Origin: a virus
IMG/VR virus record: IMGVR_UViG_3300037336_000242
Span: 1 to 60,489 of that record
Direction: 5' to 3' (one strand)
DNA: 60,489 bases
Shown: positions 1-9,551 of the stretch, in pieces
How positions within the stretch are numbered: position 1 is the stretch's first letter
Layout: each line of letters opens with the position of its first letter
Position numbers and translations under genes: made by a program
Notes under the pieces: generated by a model
The model's database searches: none
What the model was told of the DNA's origin: nothing
Seen by the model: only the letters and a program-made list of their open reading frames with translations

Positions 1-1
1 A

Positions 2-490
2 GCACAGCGCACCTATCGAAAATACGAACAAAAACTAGGCATTGCCCAGCGTGCCAAACAAAAACAACGGGTTAAATCCATCCATGCGAAAATTAAAAAT
101 ATCAGAAATGACTTTCAGCACAAACTCAGCCGTCAGTTGGTCGATGACCACGCGGCGATATTCGTTGGCAATGTGAACGCGAAAGGTCTGGCAAAAACCA
201 AACTGGCAAAGTCAGTGTTGGATGCAGGCTGGACGAGGTTCCGAACCATGCTCAAGTACAAAAGCCAGCAGGCGGGTGTATGGTTTGAAGAAGTCAACGA
301 AGCGTATACCACCCAGACGTGTTCGTGTTGTGGCTCACGCCAAAACAGTCCGAAAGGTAGAGCAGGACTTGGAATAAGAGAATGGACTTGTCAGGGTTGC
401 GGTACAACCCATGATCGCGACGTGAACGCCGCAAAAAACATTCTCGCGGCAGGACATTGCCGTCTAGCTGTAGGAATCCTCGTCCTTTAG
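2..490 (+). CDS. tnpB: IS200/IS605-family TnpB, C-terminal part (5' end outside window)
   Basis: C-terminal portion of a TnpB, the RNA-guided nuclease of IS200/IS605 transposons and ancestor of Cas12. The frame is open from base 2, so the true start lies outside the window. Visible hallmarks are a zinc ribbon made of two CxxC pairs (CSCC and CQGC), followed by DRDVNAAKNI, whose first aspartates include the last RuvC catalytic residue. The stop codon lies inside the right-end hairpin of the element, as is usual. In this family the omega RNA overlaps the 3' end of tnpB and takes its guide from the flank beyond the right end, here from base 508. Whether the unseen half is intact is unknown. Confidence 0.93.
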   Translation, partial: AQRTYRKYEQKLGIAQRAKQKQRVKSIHAKIKNIRNDFQHKLSRQLVDDHAAIFVGNVNAKGLAKTKLAKSVLDAGWTRFRTMLKYKSQQAGVWFEEVNEAYTTQTCSCCGSRQNSPKGRAGLGIREWTCQGCGTTHDRDVNAAKNILAAGHCRLAVGILVL

Positions 491-682
491 GTCGAGGAGG
501 ATGTCAATAGGCTGGAATCCCATAAACTCATAGGCGGGCGCGTTTGAGCCTTCTTTTTGTGGCGTGTTCTTTTGTGAATTTAACGCACGAAAGACAACCA
601 AGCACGCATCAAGCGCGTCGATTGGGTCGCCCTCGATGTCAATTGTGCTCAGCCCTGCAATCGCGCTCTGTAAATCGGACAT
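464..682 (-). pseudogene. Phage gene truncated by the IS605 insertion (DPLGVLD-type module start)
   Basis: The first ~57 codons look like phage sequence; the last ~14 are read out of the IS right end, so the gene lost its natural 3' end when the element inserted. Its N-terminus (AIAGLSTIDIEGDPIDALDACL) matches the starts of the three modules of the 1702-residue protein encoded at 1042-6150 (pattern D-I-x-x-D-P-L-x-x-L-D-x-C-L). It is therefore probably the beginning of another member of that family, cut off by the transposon. A terminator-type hairpin lies directly upstream. Confidence 0.6.
478..507 (+). repeat. IS605-type right end, copy 1 (hairpin)
   Basis: Thirty bases containing CCTCG and CGAGG arms around a short loop, directly after tnpB. 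This is where the subterminal right-end hairpin of an IS200/IS605 element belongs. An identical 30-base copy without tnpB lies at 58411-58440. The sequence after 507 returns to phage coding sequence, so 507 or a few bases on is the probable transposon boundary. Confidence 0.8.
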
Positions 683-693
683 GCCGCACCAAT

Positions 694-721
694 AAAAAAT
701 AGCCCTAGATTAAGGGCTATT
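694..721 (-). terminator. Hairpin plus T-run just before the 682 start codon
   Basis: On the minus strand ATAGCCCTTA pairs with the GGGCTAT arm and is followed by six T. It could terminate transcription of the 1045-761 gene. It lies only about 12 nt before the next start codon, like other leader hairpins in this phage. Confidence 0.65.
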
Positions 722-760
722 GTGTGTGGGCGTTGTGGCTTGGTTTTGGCGGGTTTCGAT

Positions 761-1045
761 CTACCAGCCCGCTTCATGGCGGTGCAGCTCAAGTACAATA
801 TCGAATGGCGGCATGATTTTAATGCCGCTCCATTCTGGTTGGCCGTACCGCACAAATTCTAACGGATCGCACGAATCGACCGACAACATACGGCCATCTT
901 CACCAACAACCTGCGACAATACGTCTTTAATGTGCGCTATACCATGCTGCGCACCCTCTAGGCGCATGCCGCTAGAATCTTCATCAAAGTACACTTCTAC
1001 GCCGCCAAAGGGCGTAAGCACACGGTACACATCATCGTCTATCAC
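761..1045 (-). CDS. Hypothetical protein, 94 aa
   Basis: Small acidic protein of unknown function. Its ATG overlaps the TGA of the giant upstream gene (ATGA at 1042-1045), so the two are translationally coupled and probably act together. No signal peptide, membrane segment or known motif is visible. It ends before the terminator hairpin at 694-721. Confidence 0.7.
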   Translation of the reverse strand: MIDDDVYRVLTPFGGVEVYFDEDSSGMRLEGAQHGIAHIKDVLSQVVGEDGRMLSVDSCDPLEFVRYGQPEWSGIKIMPPFDIVLELHRHEAGW

Positions 1046-4000
1046 TGTATTTTCTCCAGATGTCTAAAAACAAACTCAATGTTGCTTTCATTAGGCTTGC
1101 CCAGTGTGTAAGAGCCTTCCTTAACCACCGTTCTTGCAAGTTCAACGAATGCAGCCTCCGCATTATCAAAACCCGCCCCAGCAATAGCGTAATTAAATTC
1201 ACGACTGTGTACAACCAAAAAGCCCTTACCAACACGCTTGGTTTTTCGATTGCGCACCTTTGCTGAAAACAAACTAACGCCCTTATAGCCACCCATGTAT
1301 GACATATCAGGGTGACGTTTTTGATTGGCAGCCAAGCCCCCACTTGCGGCGGCGGCATCGTCAGTCAACCTCACAACCTCGGTTATTTTTTTCATCATCT
1401 TTGTTAGTCGCCCTATTTCTTCCTTTTTGACTTGCAGCACGTCATCAACTGTTTTTGTCGCCAATGCCTCAATGACGACTGCAAGCGGGTGTTTTGGTGC
1501 GGCAATGCCGCCTTTGATCATAGCAAACATTTGCGGGTCTTGGCCGATACGCTGCGCCAAAACGCTAGGCATGGCAAAAGACTCTAAACCCATACTCCAA
1601 ACCTCGGTTGTTTTGTCAGCGTAATACTTGCCCACATACGGATTAAAGAAATTACCCTTGTAGGCGAGTTCGCTTTTATCGTAACCAGAGTCTAATGAAA
1701 GGTCTTCTAGGCGGTGCAATTTATCTGATTCGCGCTTGGCTTCTAAAAACCCGTTGGACGCAGCCAATGCCGCCTTGTCAGATTCCATATGATGCCCCAT
1801 TTCGTGAAACAGTATCTGTTTGTCAAAGTCAGAACCAAGCTGCAAAGTCTTGCTGCTGACGCGATTTTGCGACTCTGTTGTGTAGGCGCGACGGTTGCCG
1901 CTGACGTAGTCCAGCGCAACGTGCGAAATACGCCCGTTGGTTAGCGCATACAGTTCAGCAAGGTCTTTGCGCACCTGATCAATGGGATACTTTAATTTTT
2001 TAAGATGTTTTGCAGCATCGTCACTAATTGGCTGCTGTTCAGCCCAGCCCTTTGCTGTTGTCGCATCAACCGCTGTAGCCTGCATCAGGCCATCCAAAAA
2101 GACTTGTCCGTGTGTTGCTAACTGCTCTGCCATCCTATCTTTTTCTTTCCGATAATCATCTTCAAGTGGCTGTTTAAACTTCTTCCAAGTAATCTTTTCC
2201 AGTATCTTGTATTCAGCATACAGCTTTTCCGAAAGGGCTATATCCTCTGGCGTTGACGGATTTATAGCTTTGTATTGCCTGACGATCAAATTCACACGCT
2301 CAACGTGCTCACGCCAACCCGCATCTGCCCGGCCTTTTAGTGCTACTGCGGCTTGCTTGATACCCTCCTCATATCTCACTGCATCATCGTACAGCGCGTT
2401 GCCAATCTCATGAGTGTCTTTTCCGCGTTCTTCATAATCAGCATATGTAAGCCCGTTCACCTTGGTTTCATCAAGACTGTTGGGGGTCGAAAAATAAGCA
2501 AATTCTTCTAATTCATCCAGTCCTTTGTTGCTGTAGCCTGCCTTTGCCATAAGCGTCAACATTTCCTTGAAATAACCAAGGGTCTGTGCTTTTTGAGCCG
2601 CCGAGCTGCCAGCGGCAACTGTATTAAGTACTTTTTTAGCATAACTCAAGGTTGCAGCGTGGTTAGTCGGATTAATCACGGTCGGTCGGCCAAGTTCCGC
2701 TAGGCATACATCCAGCACGCCCAATGGGTCATTCTGAATGTCTTGATTGGTCATCGTGTCGAGTTCGCTGGCGATAGAATCAAAGCCGTCTAGCGACTTC
2801 ACGACATTTACGGGTATTAAGCCCGTCCCATTGGCTGTCATGCCCAAGATAAACCGCTGCCCATCTTTGATTGTTTTACGGTCCTTGCCTTTACGTTTCC
2901 ATTCATCCATCGTGATCGTCTTATGGTCAGGATTGATAGCTGTTTTTTTTGCAGCTTTGGCGACACCTTCTTTTTTGATCTGAGATGCTTTAGTAGGCAC
3001 ATCAAACCCCTTACTTTTTAGGTGACTTATAAGTCCTTCTACCGTGTATGGCGTTTTGCGGTAGATTGATTCGAGTTTTATCGGGTCCCAGCCGCCGCCA
3101 ATTGTTAAACTAGAAGGTAAGCCATCTCGACTAAACCCGATGCTTTTAACAATATCTCCAGCAAATTTCATCGGCAAAACACCGTCAAGCAAGCCCCATA
3201 ACTGCATGGCTGCTTTGTCCATATCGGCATCCCGTGCGGCTTGGTTGCTATCTGCTTCACGTTGTCGCTGTTCGGGGTTCATTGCAGCCCGCACGGCGTA
3301 ATATATCTGTTCCGTAGCGAAACCAGACATCCATTTGTAGATAGGTGCGGTTGTTTTTTCATATGCGCTATCTCGGCGCTCCACTTGTTTTATATTTAAT
3401 TTAGACCAACCCGCGATATGACCAGAATACACACCGCTCGCCGCCGACATTACGGATTTGATCTTCTGTATATACTCTGCCATCAGTTCTGCTTTGGCTT
3501 GATCAAAAGCGGCTTGTTGCTCTGAGTTCTCAACATGCGGCATTGCTTTGGCTTCGGCAGCTCTAATGGTTTCTATATAATTGGTATGTGCCTGTTTTGC
3601 ATATTGTCCTGTTTGTCGATACATACCCGAAAACGCCTTTGCAAAGTCGCTTTCTGGGAATGGGATTAAATCCTCTGGGGTTTGTAGTTTTTTTTGCACA
3701 ACACTTTGCGCTGGCTCAAAGTCGCCAGTATCCGCTCTAGTGGCATTCACTGCATCAGCAATAATACCTTTCAGCTCGGAATCATTAGATAGAAGCGAAT
3801 AGAAATAATCGGGTTTTTTTGCTTTTTCAGCCTCATTTACAATCACATTTATGACTGAATTATTATTGATCCAGATATCAGCAATCGTATCAATGCCGTT
3901 TCCCCTGTTTGCAGCCTGCTCAAACATATCTTTATTGGCTAGTAACATCTCCTTCAACTTGCCTACAAGATGCGTCCGCTCATTCCCTGCGCTCAACACC

Positions 4001-6150
4001 CCCAAACACGCCTCCAGCACGCCCAATGGGTCATTCTGAATGTCTTGATTGGTGATTGTTTCAAAATCACCAATCATGCTATCAAACATCACTTTCTTGG
4101 TCGCTTTCTGAACCACCGCATCTTCAATTTCAGCCATTAGAACCAGTGGGTCGATTGTCCCCCTGTAAACATTCAGCACGCGCTTAATCACGGGGTCGCT
4201 GTAGCCCTCCACCGTGTGCAAGATGATCGCAGGTAGTGTGTCTTCATCGGCATCTAAAGCCATTTCGTACCGCTTAACGCCTGCAATCAGCAGCAGGTCG
4301 CCTAAGCGATTCTGTTGCAGCAGTAGCGGGGTTTTGGCGGTCGGTTGGCGTTCGCGGCTACCATTGGCGAATGGGTGAATTTTAACGTCATCTAGGTGGA
4401 CGTGCTCAAGTATGCCGTCCGCTAGGAATGAGTCGAATAGCGTACCATTGGCGGCATAGCTTGCAGCACCCCTGCCAAGCCCAAACAACCTCAAAAGTAT
4501 CTGCATTGCATCGTCTGCCGCCGCCTCGCTATTGAAAGAAAGATAAGATTCAACACCCCTAAGATTATCGCTTACTAACATGCCAGAAGGCTCGTCGTAA
4601 TTATCATCACCAAGTGCGTACAGTTGGCTCGACAGGTCGCTAATCTCACCTTCTGACAAGCCGCTCGCAGCGATTAACTCCTCCATCTCCGCATCATTAA
4701 ACCTATCCACCCCGATTACGATTAGACGATCATACCAGCCTATCGGAAATTCCCGCATCGAGTCAGGGTAAGCCTTTTGCAGCTTGCCTGAGCCTTTTTG
4801 CGCAGCAGATACACTATTGATTGGTTCGCTGGACATATCGCCAACACCAGCAGCGCTTTCTCTGCCTTTGCGTTGAGCCGCCAAAGCCGTTAAAAAGCCA
4901 TCATCTTGAGGGGCTTTTTTTGGTGATTTTGTGCTGATTGGCTTAATTAGGCGATTGCGGAACTCAAGCGTAAAATTAGGATCAGACGGCTTCACCGTAT
5001 GCAACACCATATCTAGCTCGTTATAGCAAACCAGACTTCCATCATCAGCCTGATAGACGCGCATGTCCTCATCATCATAAAGATACCCGACACCCATATT
5101 TGCACCACGAAGCGGCATTAACTGCTTCTTTGATATATTATTTATCAGCCAATCGCCTGCTTTGATTTTCGCGGCGGATCGCGCTTTTTTGCTTTCACTC
5201 GAATCATCTGAAGCTGTTGCCGAAAAATCTAAAATAATTCCAACATCGTCTGACTTATCGGATATTTCTGGCAGATCAGTAGGGCTGTAATTTGGGTCGA
5301 TTGCCGTTTTTACATTGTTTTCACGGCCTGCGGGGGTTATTTCAGCAGCCATTTCTTTGGTAGCCGCGTCTGCCATAACGCCTTTAGACCATTGTACAAA
5401 TTCATCTCTAGCAGGCTGCATTTCGACCGCGCCCACAAGGTCATCGCCTGTAGCCTTGCTAGATACATATTTAAACTCAGATCGTCTGCTTGAGACATCA
5501 ATGGCGGCAGATTTAAAAATGTAATGTTCAGTCTCAATATACGGTGCAACAGAAACCAACTTATCGCCATTTTTGCTTAGATAAAACCGACCACTATCAA
5601 TAAGCGACTGCATACCCGCGCTAAGTTCGCGCACAGGCGTAGCATTTGCCTGTTCGGCTTGTCGCTTGGGTTTGTGCATTTTCTGCTTTGCAATATCTGC
5701 AAGTAATTTGTGCGCCAAATTAGACGCATACGCTTGTAATTCAGCAGCAGTGGCATCTTCGATCCCAAATTTTTCGGCATTTGACGGTGACGCCTTTAGC
5801 TTTTCAAACACAAAGCCGCCCGATGATTCAGAAATATACCAGCTTGTACCGCTTAAACCAGTCCTTGATCCGTTTAATAAATCAATGCTTTGTCGCAAGC
5901 TGCTAGATTCGTCTAACAAGCCAACGTCATCTCGCATGTAATATCGACCGTCTTTTTTATCCCAATAGTTAATCAGCCCCAACTCTTTCCATGTGAGTAT
6001 TTCGATCTTCGTGGGCCGCACTGCGCGTAGTTGGTCGGCATCGTCATCAGACGCTATTAAGCTCCGCAACGCCCCCAAGCACACATCCAGCACGCCTAAC
6101 GGATCTCGCTCAATATCGGAATCTGTTACCGCTTGAATTGCCTTATCCAT
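1042..6150 (-). CDS. Giant polyvalent-type protein with metallopeptidase motif, about 1702 aa
   Basis: Very large multidomain protein of the kind phages inject with their DNA ('polyvalent' proteins). Three modules begin with nearly the same sequence, DI(Q/E)xDPLGVLDxCL, near residues 17, 705 and 1140. The second and third starts share a 41-bp identical DNA stretch (2711-2751 and 4013-4053). Near residue 590 is HPFANGSRER, resembling a degenerate Fic core. Near residue 1450 is HEMGHH with a downstream TEVWSMGLE, fitting an HExxH...E zinc peptidase. VMFDSMIGDFE precedes the second module. I chose the ATG at 6150 because it gives the same offset to the module as in the 682 gene; a GTG at 6174 is the alternative. 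Function is inferred from architecture only. Confidence 0.7.
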   Translation of the reverse strand: MDKAIQAVTDSDIERDPLGVLDVCLGALRSLIASDDDADQLRAVRPTKIEILTWKELGLINYWDKKDGRYYMRDDVGLLDESSSLRQSIDLLNGSRTGLSGTSWYISESSGGFVFEKLKASPSNAEKFGIEDATAAELQAYASNLAHKLLADIAKQKMHKPKRQAEQANATPVRELSAGMQSLIDSGRFYLSKNGDKLVSVAPYIETEHYIFKSAAIDVSSRRSEFKYVSSKATGDDLVGAVEMQPARDEFVQWSKGVMADAATKEMAAEITPAGRENNVKTAIDPNYSPTDLPEISDKSDDVGIILDFSATASDDSSESKKARSAAKIKAGDWLINNISKKQLMPLRGANMGVGYLYDDEDMRVYQADDGSLVCYNELDMVLHTVKPSDPNFTLEFRNRLIKPISTKSPKKAPQDDGFLTALAAQRKGRESAAGVGDMSSEPINSVSAAQKGSGKLQKAYPDSMREFPIGWYDRLIVIGVDRFNDAEMEELIAASGLSEGEISDLSSQLYALGDDNYDEPSGMLVSDNLRGVESYLSFNSEAAADDAMQILLRLFGLGRGAASYAANGTLFDSFLADGILEHVHLDDVKIHPFANGSRERQPTAKTPLLLQQNRLGDLLLIAGVKRYEMALDADEDTLPAIILHTVEGYSDPVIKRVLNVYRGTIDPLVLMAEIEDAVVQKATKKVMFDSMIGDFETITNQDIQNDPLGVLEACLGVLSAGNERTHLVGKLKEMLLANKDMFEQAANRGNGIDTIADIWINNNSVINVIVNEAEKAKKPDYFYSLLSNDSELKGIIADAVNATRADTGDFEPAQSVVQKKLQTPEDLIPFPESDFAKAFSGMYRQTGQYAKQAHTNYIETIRAAEAKAMPHVENSEQQAAFDQAKAELMAEYIQKIKSVMSAASGVYSGHIAGWSKLNIKQVERRDSAYEKTTAPIYKWMSGFATEQIYYAVRAAMNPEQRQREADSNQAARDADMDKAAMQLWGLLDGVLPMKFAGDIVKSIGFSRDGLPSSLTIGGGWDPIKLESIYRKTPYTVEGLISHLKSKGFDVPTKASQIKKEGVAKAAKKTAINPDHKTITMDEWKRKGKDRKTIKDGQRFILGMTANGTGLIPVNVVKSLDGFDSIASELDTMTNQDIQNDPLGVLDVCLAELGRPTVINPTNHAATLSYAKKVLNTVAAGSSAAQKAQTLGYFKEMLTLMAKAGYSNKGLDELEEFAYFSTPNSLDETKVNGLTYADYEERGKDTHEIGNALYDDAVRYEEGIKQAAVALKGRADAGWREHVERVNLIVRQYKAINPSTPEDIALSEKLYAEYKILEKITWKKFKQPLEDDYRKEKDRMAEQLATHGQVFLDGLMQATAVDATTAKGWAEQQPISDDAAKHLKKLKYPIDQVRKDLAELYALTNGRISHVALDYVSGNRRAYTTESQNRVSSKTLQLGSDFDKQILFHEMGHHMESDKAALAASNGFLEAKRESDKLHRLEDLSLDSGYDKSELAYKGNFFNPYVGKYYADKTTEVWSMGLESFAMPSVLAQRIGQDPQMFAMIKGGIAAPKHPLAVVIEALATKTVDDVLQVKKEEIGRLTKMMKKITEVVRLTDDAAAASGGLAANQKRHPDMSYMGGYKGVSLFSAKVRNRKTKRVGKGFLVVHSREFNYAIAGAGFDNAEAAFVELARTVVKEGSYTLGKPNESNIEFVFRHLEKIQ
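2711..2751. repeat. 41-bp direct repeat, copy A (module boundary of giant protein)
   Basis: Identical over 41 bases to 4013-4053, 1302 bp away (434 codons, in frame). It encodes the TNQDIQNDPLGVLD start of the third module. A more diverged form lies at 6085-6125. The identity suggests recent duplication or gene conversion. Confidence 0.85.
4013..4053. repeat. 41-bp direct repeat, copy B (module boundary of giant protein)
   Basis: Partner of 2711-2751; encodes the start of the second module of the giant protein. Confidence 0.85.
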
Positions 6151-6155
6151 CACTA

Positions 6156-6190
6156 AAAAACCAAAATAGCCCACGATTGGGGCTATCTTG
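6156..6190 (-). promoter_or_regulatory. Leader hairpin before the giant gene
   Basis: On the minus strand ATAGCCCCAAT pairs with the GTGGGCTAT arm and is followed by T-rich sequence, ending a few bases before the ATG at 6150. Similar hairpins abut the start codons at 18554 and 44335. It may stabilise the 5' end of the mRNA or act as an attenuator. Confidence 0.45.
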
Positions 6191-6217
6191 TTGGATATGG
6201 CGGACTGTTTTTGGTTT

Positions 6218-6226
6218 GGTTCCGTT
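6218..6226 (-). promoter_or_regulatory. Late-operon GGAACC element (AACGGAACC)
   Basis: One of ten intergenic copies of a (A/T)A(T/C)GGAACC-like word, all on the minus strand and all before virion or polyvalent genes. This copy overlaps the stop codon of the 6560-6225 gene and precedes the giant gene. Proposed late promoter or activator site; inference only. Confidence 0.5.
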
Positions 6227-6560
6227 AGGCTGCCATACCCCTCACAGCTTCGACAATCACGCGCACCACTGGCCGCAACTGTGGATGATCAAGGTCTTTT
6301 TGGCCTTCGGCTTTGACCTGCTCAATAAGCTGCTCAGTCACCGGTTCGCCATCGAGTACCGACTGGTATAGCGGGTTGGTCGGGGCTGGTTGTGGCTCAG
6401 TATTGCCACCACTATCGCCACCTAGCAGATCAATCACCTCAAGCATACGATCCACAGCTTTCATTTCATCGCGGCGTGACAGCTCACCACCACTCAGACT
6501 TTCAACAATTGCCACGCCTTCATCGACAAGGCGCATTAGTTCACGACGATTCATGCTCAT
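6225..6560 (-). CDS. Hypothetical acidic protein, 111 aa
   Basis: Small acidic helical protein beginning MSMNRRELMRLVDEG, preceded by a good ribosome binding site (AAGGGGAT). It starts 6 bp after the end of the 959-residue polyvalent gene, so it probably belongs to the same late transcript. No family recognised; it may be a virion or chaperone component for the large proteins on either side. Confidence 0.7.
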   Translation of the reverse strand: MSMNRRELMRLVDEGVAIVESLSGGELSRRDEMKAVDRMLEVIDLLGGDSGGNTEPQPAPTNPLYQSVLDGEPVTEQLIEQVKAEGQKDLDHPQLRPVVRVIVEAVRGMAA

Positions 6561-6566
6561 ATCCCC

Positions 6567-9446
6567 TTATGCCGCTGCTTGCATGGCTTTTTTGGCCGCT
6601 GCTTTAACCAAGTCGAATGCTTGACCGACCAAATCATCTAATTCAGCGTTCGGGTTGGCTTCGAGTTCGGCATCCATGCGCTTCAATTCAGCTTGTACCG
6701 CCTTAATATCCGCTAGGGTTGCCAGTGGCGTTGCACCGCTAATAACGCTGTTTAGGTAGTCGGCATCGGGGCTTGTCGCTGGTACGTCTGGCTCTACCGC
6801 AGCAGGTACGGGCTGTGATAGACCTTTCACATAATCAACACCTGCTTTCGGCAAGTACATCAACCTGTTTGTAGGGGAAACCAAACTATCGACTAATTTG
6901 TAAAAACTAAAACCCAGCGGGGTATTATGCGGGCTTGTTTTTATCAGGGCGCGTAGTTCAATTAGTCGAATAGTGTCGGGGTGTTGCTTGTTACCAATAG
7001 GCGCTGACCGCTGCAACGACTCGTACTCTCTTGTAGTCGCATTGTTTTTGGCTGTATCAGGGCGCGTTAGCTCCTCTAATACCCAACCATCAGCCAATCT
7101 TTGATCAATAAGCTGTTTGTTTGTTGGTGCGCCGTCTTCATCGCTAGACTTGGCGCTTAGGTACTTCGTTTGACGCGCATCTTTTAATACATCCCCCTTT
7201 GAAGGCGCTACCACATCGGAATCATCCCCAATCAAGACCCCACTAGCACTAAACCCGCGATCAAAAAGCCATTTCGCCGCGCCCGATTTAGTTGTGAATT
7301 CTCTAAACTCAGTCGCTGTTGCCGCCATGATTTTACCATTACGCTGCAATGTACCGCTGCTTGTCTCGCCGTTGTAGCCGTCTTGCTGAATCTCCAGAAA
7401 AGGTGCAACTGCTTTTTGTGTATTGCCGCGTGCTTTTTCAGTATCAACCACACCTTGCATCTCTAAAAACTCAGCTTCTGTGCAACCTCGCCACTCAAGA
7501 ATACCGCTGACAATTTCCCGTTTACTTTTTCCAGCAATCTTCGTTGTGCCGGTGTAAGCGTCAAACACTTTACGGCTGATTTTGTTATCCGCGTCGGAAA
7601 AATAAGGCATGTGTTCTACCAATCCAGAATCGGTCTCCTCCATCGCCTTGATTCTTTCAATCATTAGGACCGTGTATCTAAATGATTGATCGTCGTTAGA
7701 GTGATCTAATGAGCTGGCTGATGCGATTGCAACACCCATCGCTTTTTTGAACTTTTCAACATCCATGCCTGCTGGGATTCTATCAATCCAGCTAGTGGTT
7801 TTTGCATCGGGCTGTGGCGCAATGGTTTTATTTGGGGCAATTAAATCACCTGTCATTGGGTTGGTACTCCAACCAGCGTTCAAAAGATCAATCAGTTTCT
7901 CGACCTTCTTTTCGCTCGAAATAACATAGCCACCTTGCACCCGCGACCATCGCCCGTTAATGCCTTTGGCTTCACATAATTGATTAATGCGAGTTCTTCC
8001 ACCGCCTTTACGTCTGTCAGATACGATCAAAACACCCTTAGCGTTGCGTTGCGGCTTGGTAATAACGTAGTTAATCGTTTGTCCATCGTACTCTTTGTAC
8101 TGCCCGTTATACGGCTTTTCATCACCAGCATTCCAGTCGTCAGCTTCGGCTTGTGTAACATCGTCAGACTCAGTCGCGGCGGGTGCGGGTCGGCTGTTTG
8201 CGGCATAGTGCTGCTCCGCTTCTTCACGGGTTGCAAACGACGCAATGCCCTCTGGTCGTACCGACAAAAACGGATATTTACCACCATCCTCAGAATCCCA
8301 CACGCCAGAGTAGCCCATAGGCGGCTTTTTGGATTGAACCACCGGCTTATCCAACTCAGCTTGCAGCACCACCATTTCAGCATCCAATCCCGCAATCGTC
8401 GCGCTGTGCTGTTCGATACGCCCGCTGACCTCGGTCAATTCCTGCGCGTTTTCGGCCTTTTTCGCATTGGTGCGGGTAAAGCGTGCGCTGTTTTGGTTTA
8501 CCAGCTTCATTATGCGAATAGCCAACACTGGCAACTGCACATCTTCACCTTGATTCGGCTGCACCGCCGCCGATACATCGCGGGCATTCAGTAGGATTTT
8601 CCAGCTAATCAGCGTATCGCCCGGCAGTAATTTTGACGGCGTAGAATCGGGATTGTGGAAAACAATAGAAACCGACTGACCATCTGAAACCTCAAAAATC
8701 GCGGCCACCTGCGTGACTTTATTGCGCTTGAAAGGCTCAGACTGGCGGTAGTTGCTGATCGTCAAGCCCCCGCCGGCGGCAGCATCCATAGCCTCAGACA
8801 AGAGTTGCATCAGCTTGTCCAGACGACGGTTTTCTACGATGATCGCATCGTAGCCCATCATTTCAGCACCAAGCCACTCAAGCATCGCGGGCATATCATC
8901 GGCTTTCATCGCATCGAATAGCTGCGAATCATCGTCATGTTTAACCAGATCAAGTAGTAGAGTAGCCGTGCTGCCACCGTGTGACTTTAGATTGATACCG
9001 TCCCACATCGCGGGTTGCATCGTGGTGACATCCTGCAAGGCCAGCAGGTTTTTGCTGTATACCGGCAAGTTATCGCGTGGATTTAGTTTTTCGCTGTTTA
9101 GATAGCGCATCAAACCTTTTCCATTCGACTCAGTAACCGCCTGCACTTCACAGCTATCAAAAAACCGCCCGTATTGGCTCTGTACCCACTCGACCGCCTG
9201 ATCAGCGTCTAACGCGCCAATGACCGCTACAGCGTCGAATAACGCGCCTGTAGCACCCTTAGACTTCAAGTTGACCACTTGCCATAGATCGGCATCGGTA
9301 GCCGTAGGCGATAGCAGGGCGTCGATCATGCGGCATTGGCCGACAATATGCCCAACTGCTAGATTTGAATAGATGTTATCGAAGCCTGGCACGCGGCGGC
9401 TAGTGCGTGGGGCGTGGGCTTGCACAAAAATGCTTGTGTTGGACAC
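6567..9446 (-). CDS. Large polyvalent-type protein, about 959 aa
   Basis: Large multidomain protein. The N-terminal ~300 residues contain LFDA/FFDS/LFDAM segments like the MFDSM motif of other virion proteins here. A conserved-looking segment QPNQGEDVQLPVLAIRIM is followed by a coiled-coil-like stretch (roughly residues 320-370), an arrangement I associate with phage anti-restriction/injected proteins (DarA-like), but I cannot confirm it. The middle has KGVLIVSDRRKGGGRTRI and other small domains not recognised. No ATG start exists; GTG at 9446 has a Shine-Dalgarno-like GGAAAA at suitable distance and is preferred over TTG at 9458. Confidence 0.65.
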   Translation of the reverse strand: MSNTSIFVQAHAPRTSRRVPGFDNIYSNLAVGHIVGQCRMIDALLSPTATDADLWQVVNLKSKGATGALFDAVAVIGALDADQAVEWVQSQYGRFFDSCEVQAVTESNGKGLMRYLNSEKLNPRDNLPVYSKNLLALQDVTTMQPAMWDGINLKSHGGSTATLLLDLVKHDDDSQLFDAMKADDMPAMLEWLGAEMMGYDAIIVENRRLDKLMQLLSEAMDAAAGGGLTISNYRQSEPFKRNKVTQVAAIFEVSDGQSVSIVFHNPDSTPSKLLPGDTLISWKILLNARDVSAAVQPNQGEDVQLPVLAIRIMKLVNQNSARFTRTNAKKAENAQELTEVSGRIEQHSATIAGLDAEMVVLQAELDKPVVQSKKPPMGYSGVWDSEDGGKYPFLSVRPEGIASFATREEAEQHYAANSRPAPAATESDDVTQAEADDWNAGDEKPYNGQYKEYDGQTINYVITKPQRNAKGVLIVSDRRKGGGRTRINQLCEAKGINGRWSRVQGGYVISSEKKVEKLIDLLNAGWSTNPMTGDLIAPNKTIAPQPDAKTTSWIDRIPAGMDVEKFKKAMGVAIASASSLDHSNDDQSFRYTVLMIERIKAMEETDSGLVEHMPYFSDADNKISRKVFDAYTGTTKIAGKSKREIVSGILEWRGCTEAEFLEMQGVVDTEKARGNTQKAVAPFLEIQQDGYNGETSSGTLQRNGKIMAATATEFREFTTKSGAAKWLFDRGFSASGVLIGDDSDVVAPSKGDVLKDARQTKYLSAKSSDEDGAPTNKQLIDQRLADGWVLEELTRPDTAKNNATTREYESLQRSAPIGNKQHPDTIRLIELRALIKTSPHNTPLGFSFYKLVDSLVSPTNRLMYLPKAGVDYVKGLSQPVPAAVEPDVPATSPDADYLNSVISGATPLATLADIKAVQAELKRMDAELEANPNAELDDLVGQAFDLVKAAAKKAMQAAA

Positions 9447-9480
9447 GGTTTTTTCCAAAATGCAATGAATGGCCTATCTT

Positions 9481-9510
9481 GCGTAGGCGTGGGCGTGGGC
9501 GTGGCGTAGG
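9481..9510. repeat. GGGCGT-type short tandem repeat
   Basis: Five imperfect hexamers of the form GGCGT(A/G) in the non-coding gap upstream of the 9446 gene, directly next to a GGAACC element. Possible protein-binding array or slippage product. Confidence 0.5.
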
Positions 9511-9518
9511 GTTCCGTT
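9510..9518 (-). promoter_or_regulatory. Late-operon GGAACC element (AACGGAACC)
   Basis: Copy of the phage-wide GGAACC word, 64 bp before the GTG of the 959-residue gene; see the late-promoter finding. Confidence 0.5.
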
Positions 9519-9551
9519 TGAGAAAGATTGAAAAATAATTGACGAAAGGTG

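Noticed and set aside
4344-4380. Active Fic/Doc AMP-transferase domain in the giant protein
   Set aside because: HPFANGSRER lacks the acidic residue and the GNGR order of active Fic motifs; at most a degenerate Fic-like fold, so no activity is claimed.
7980-8594. 204-codon plus-strand frame inside the 959-residue gene
   Set aside because: Arginine/histidine-rich shadow frame without ribosome binding site; the opposite strand has the consistent coding signal.
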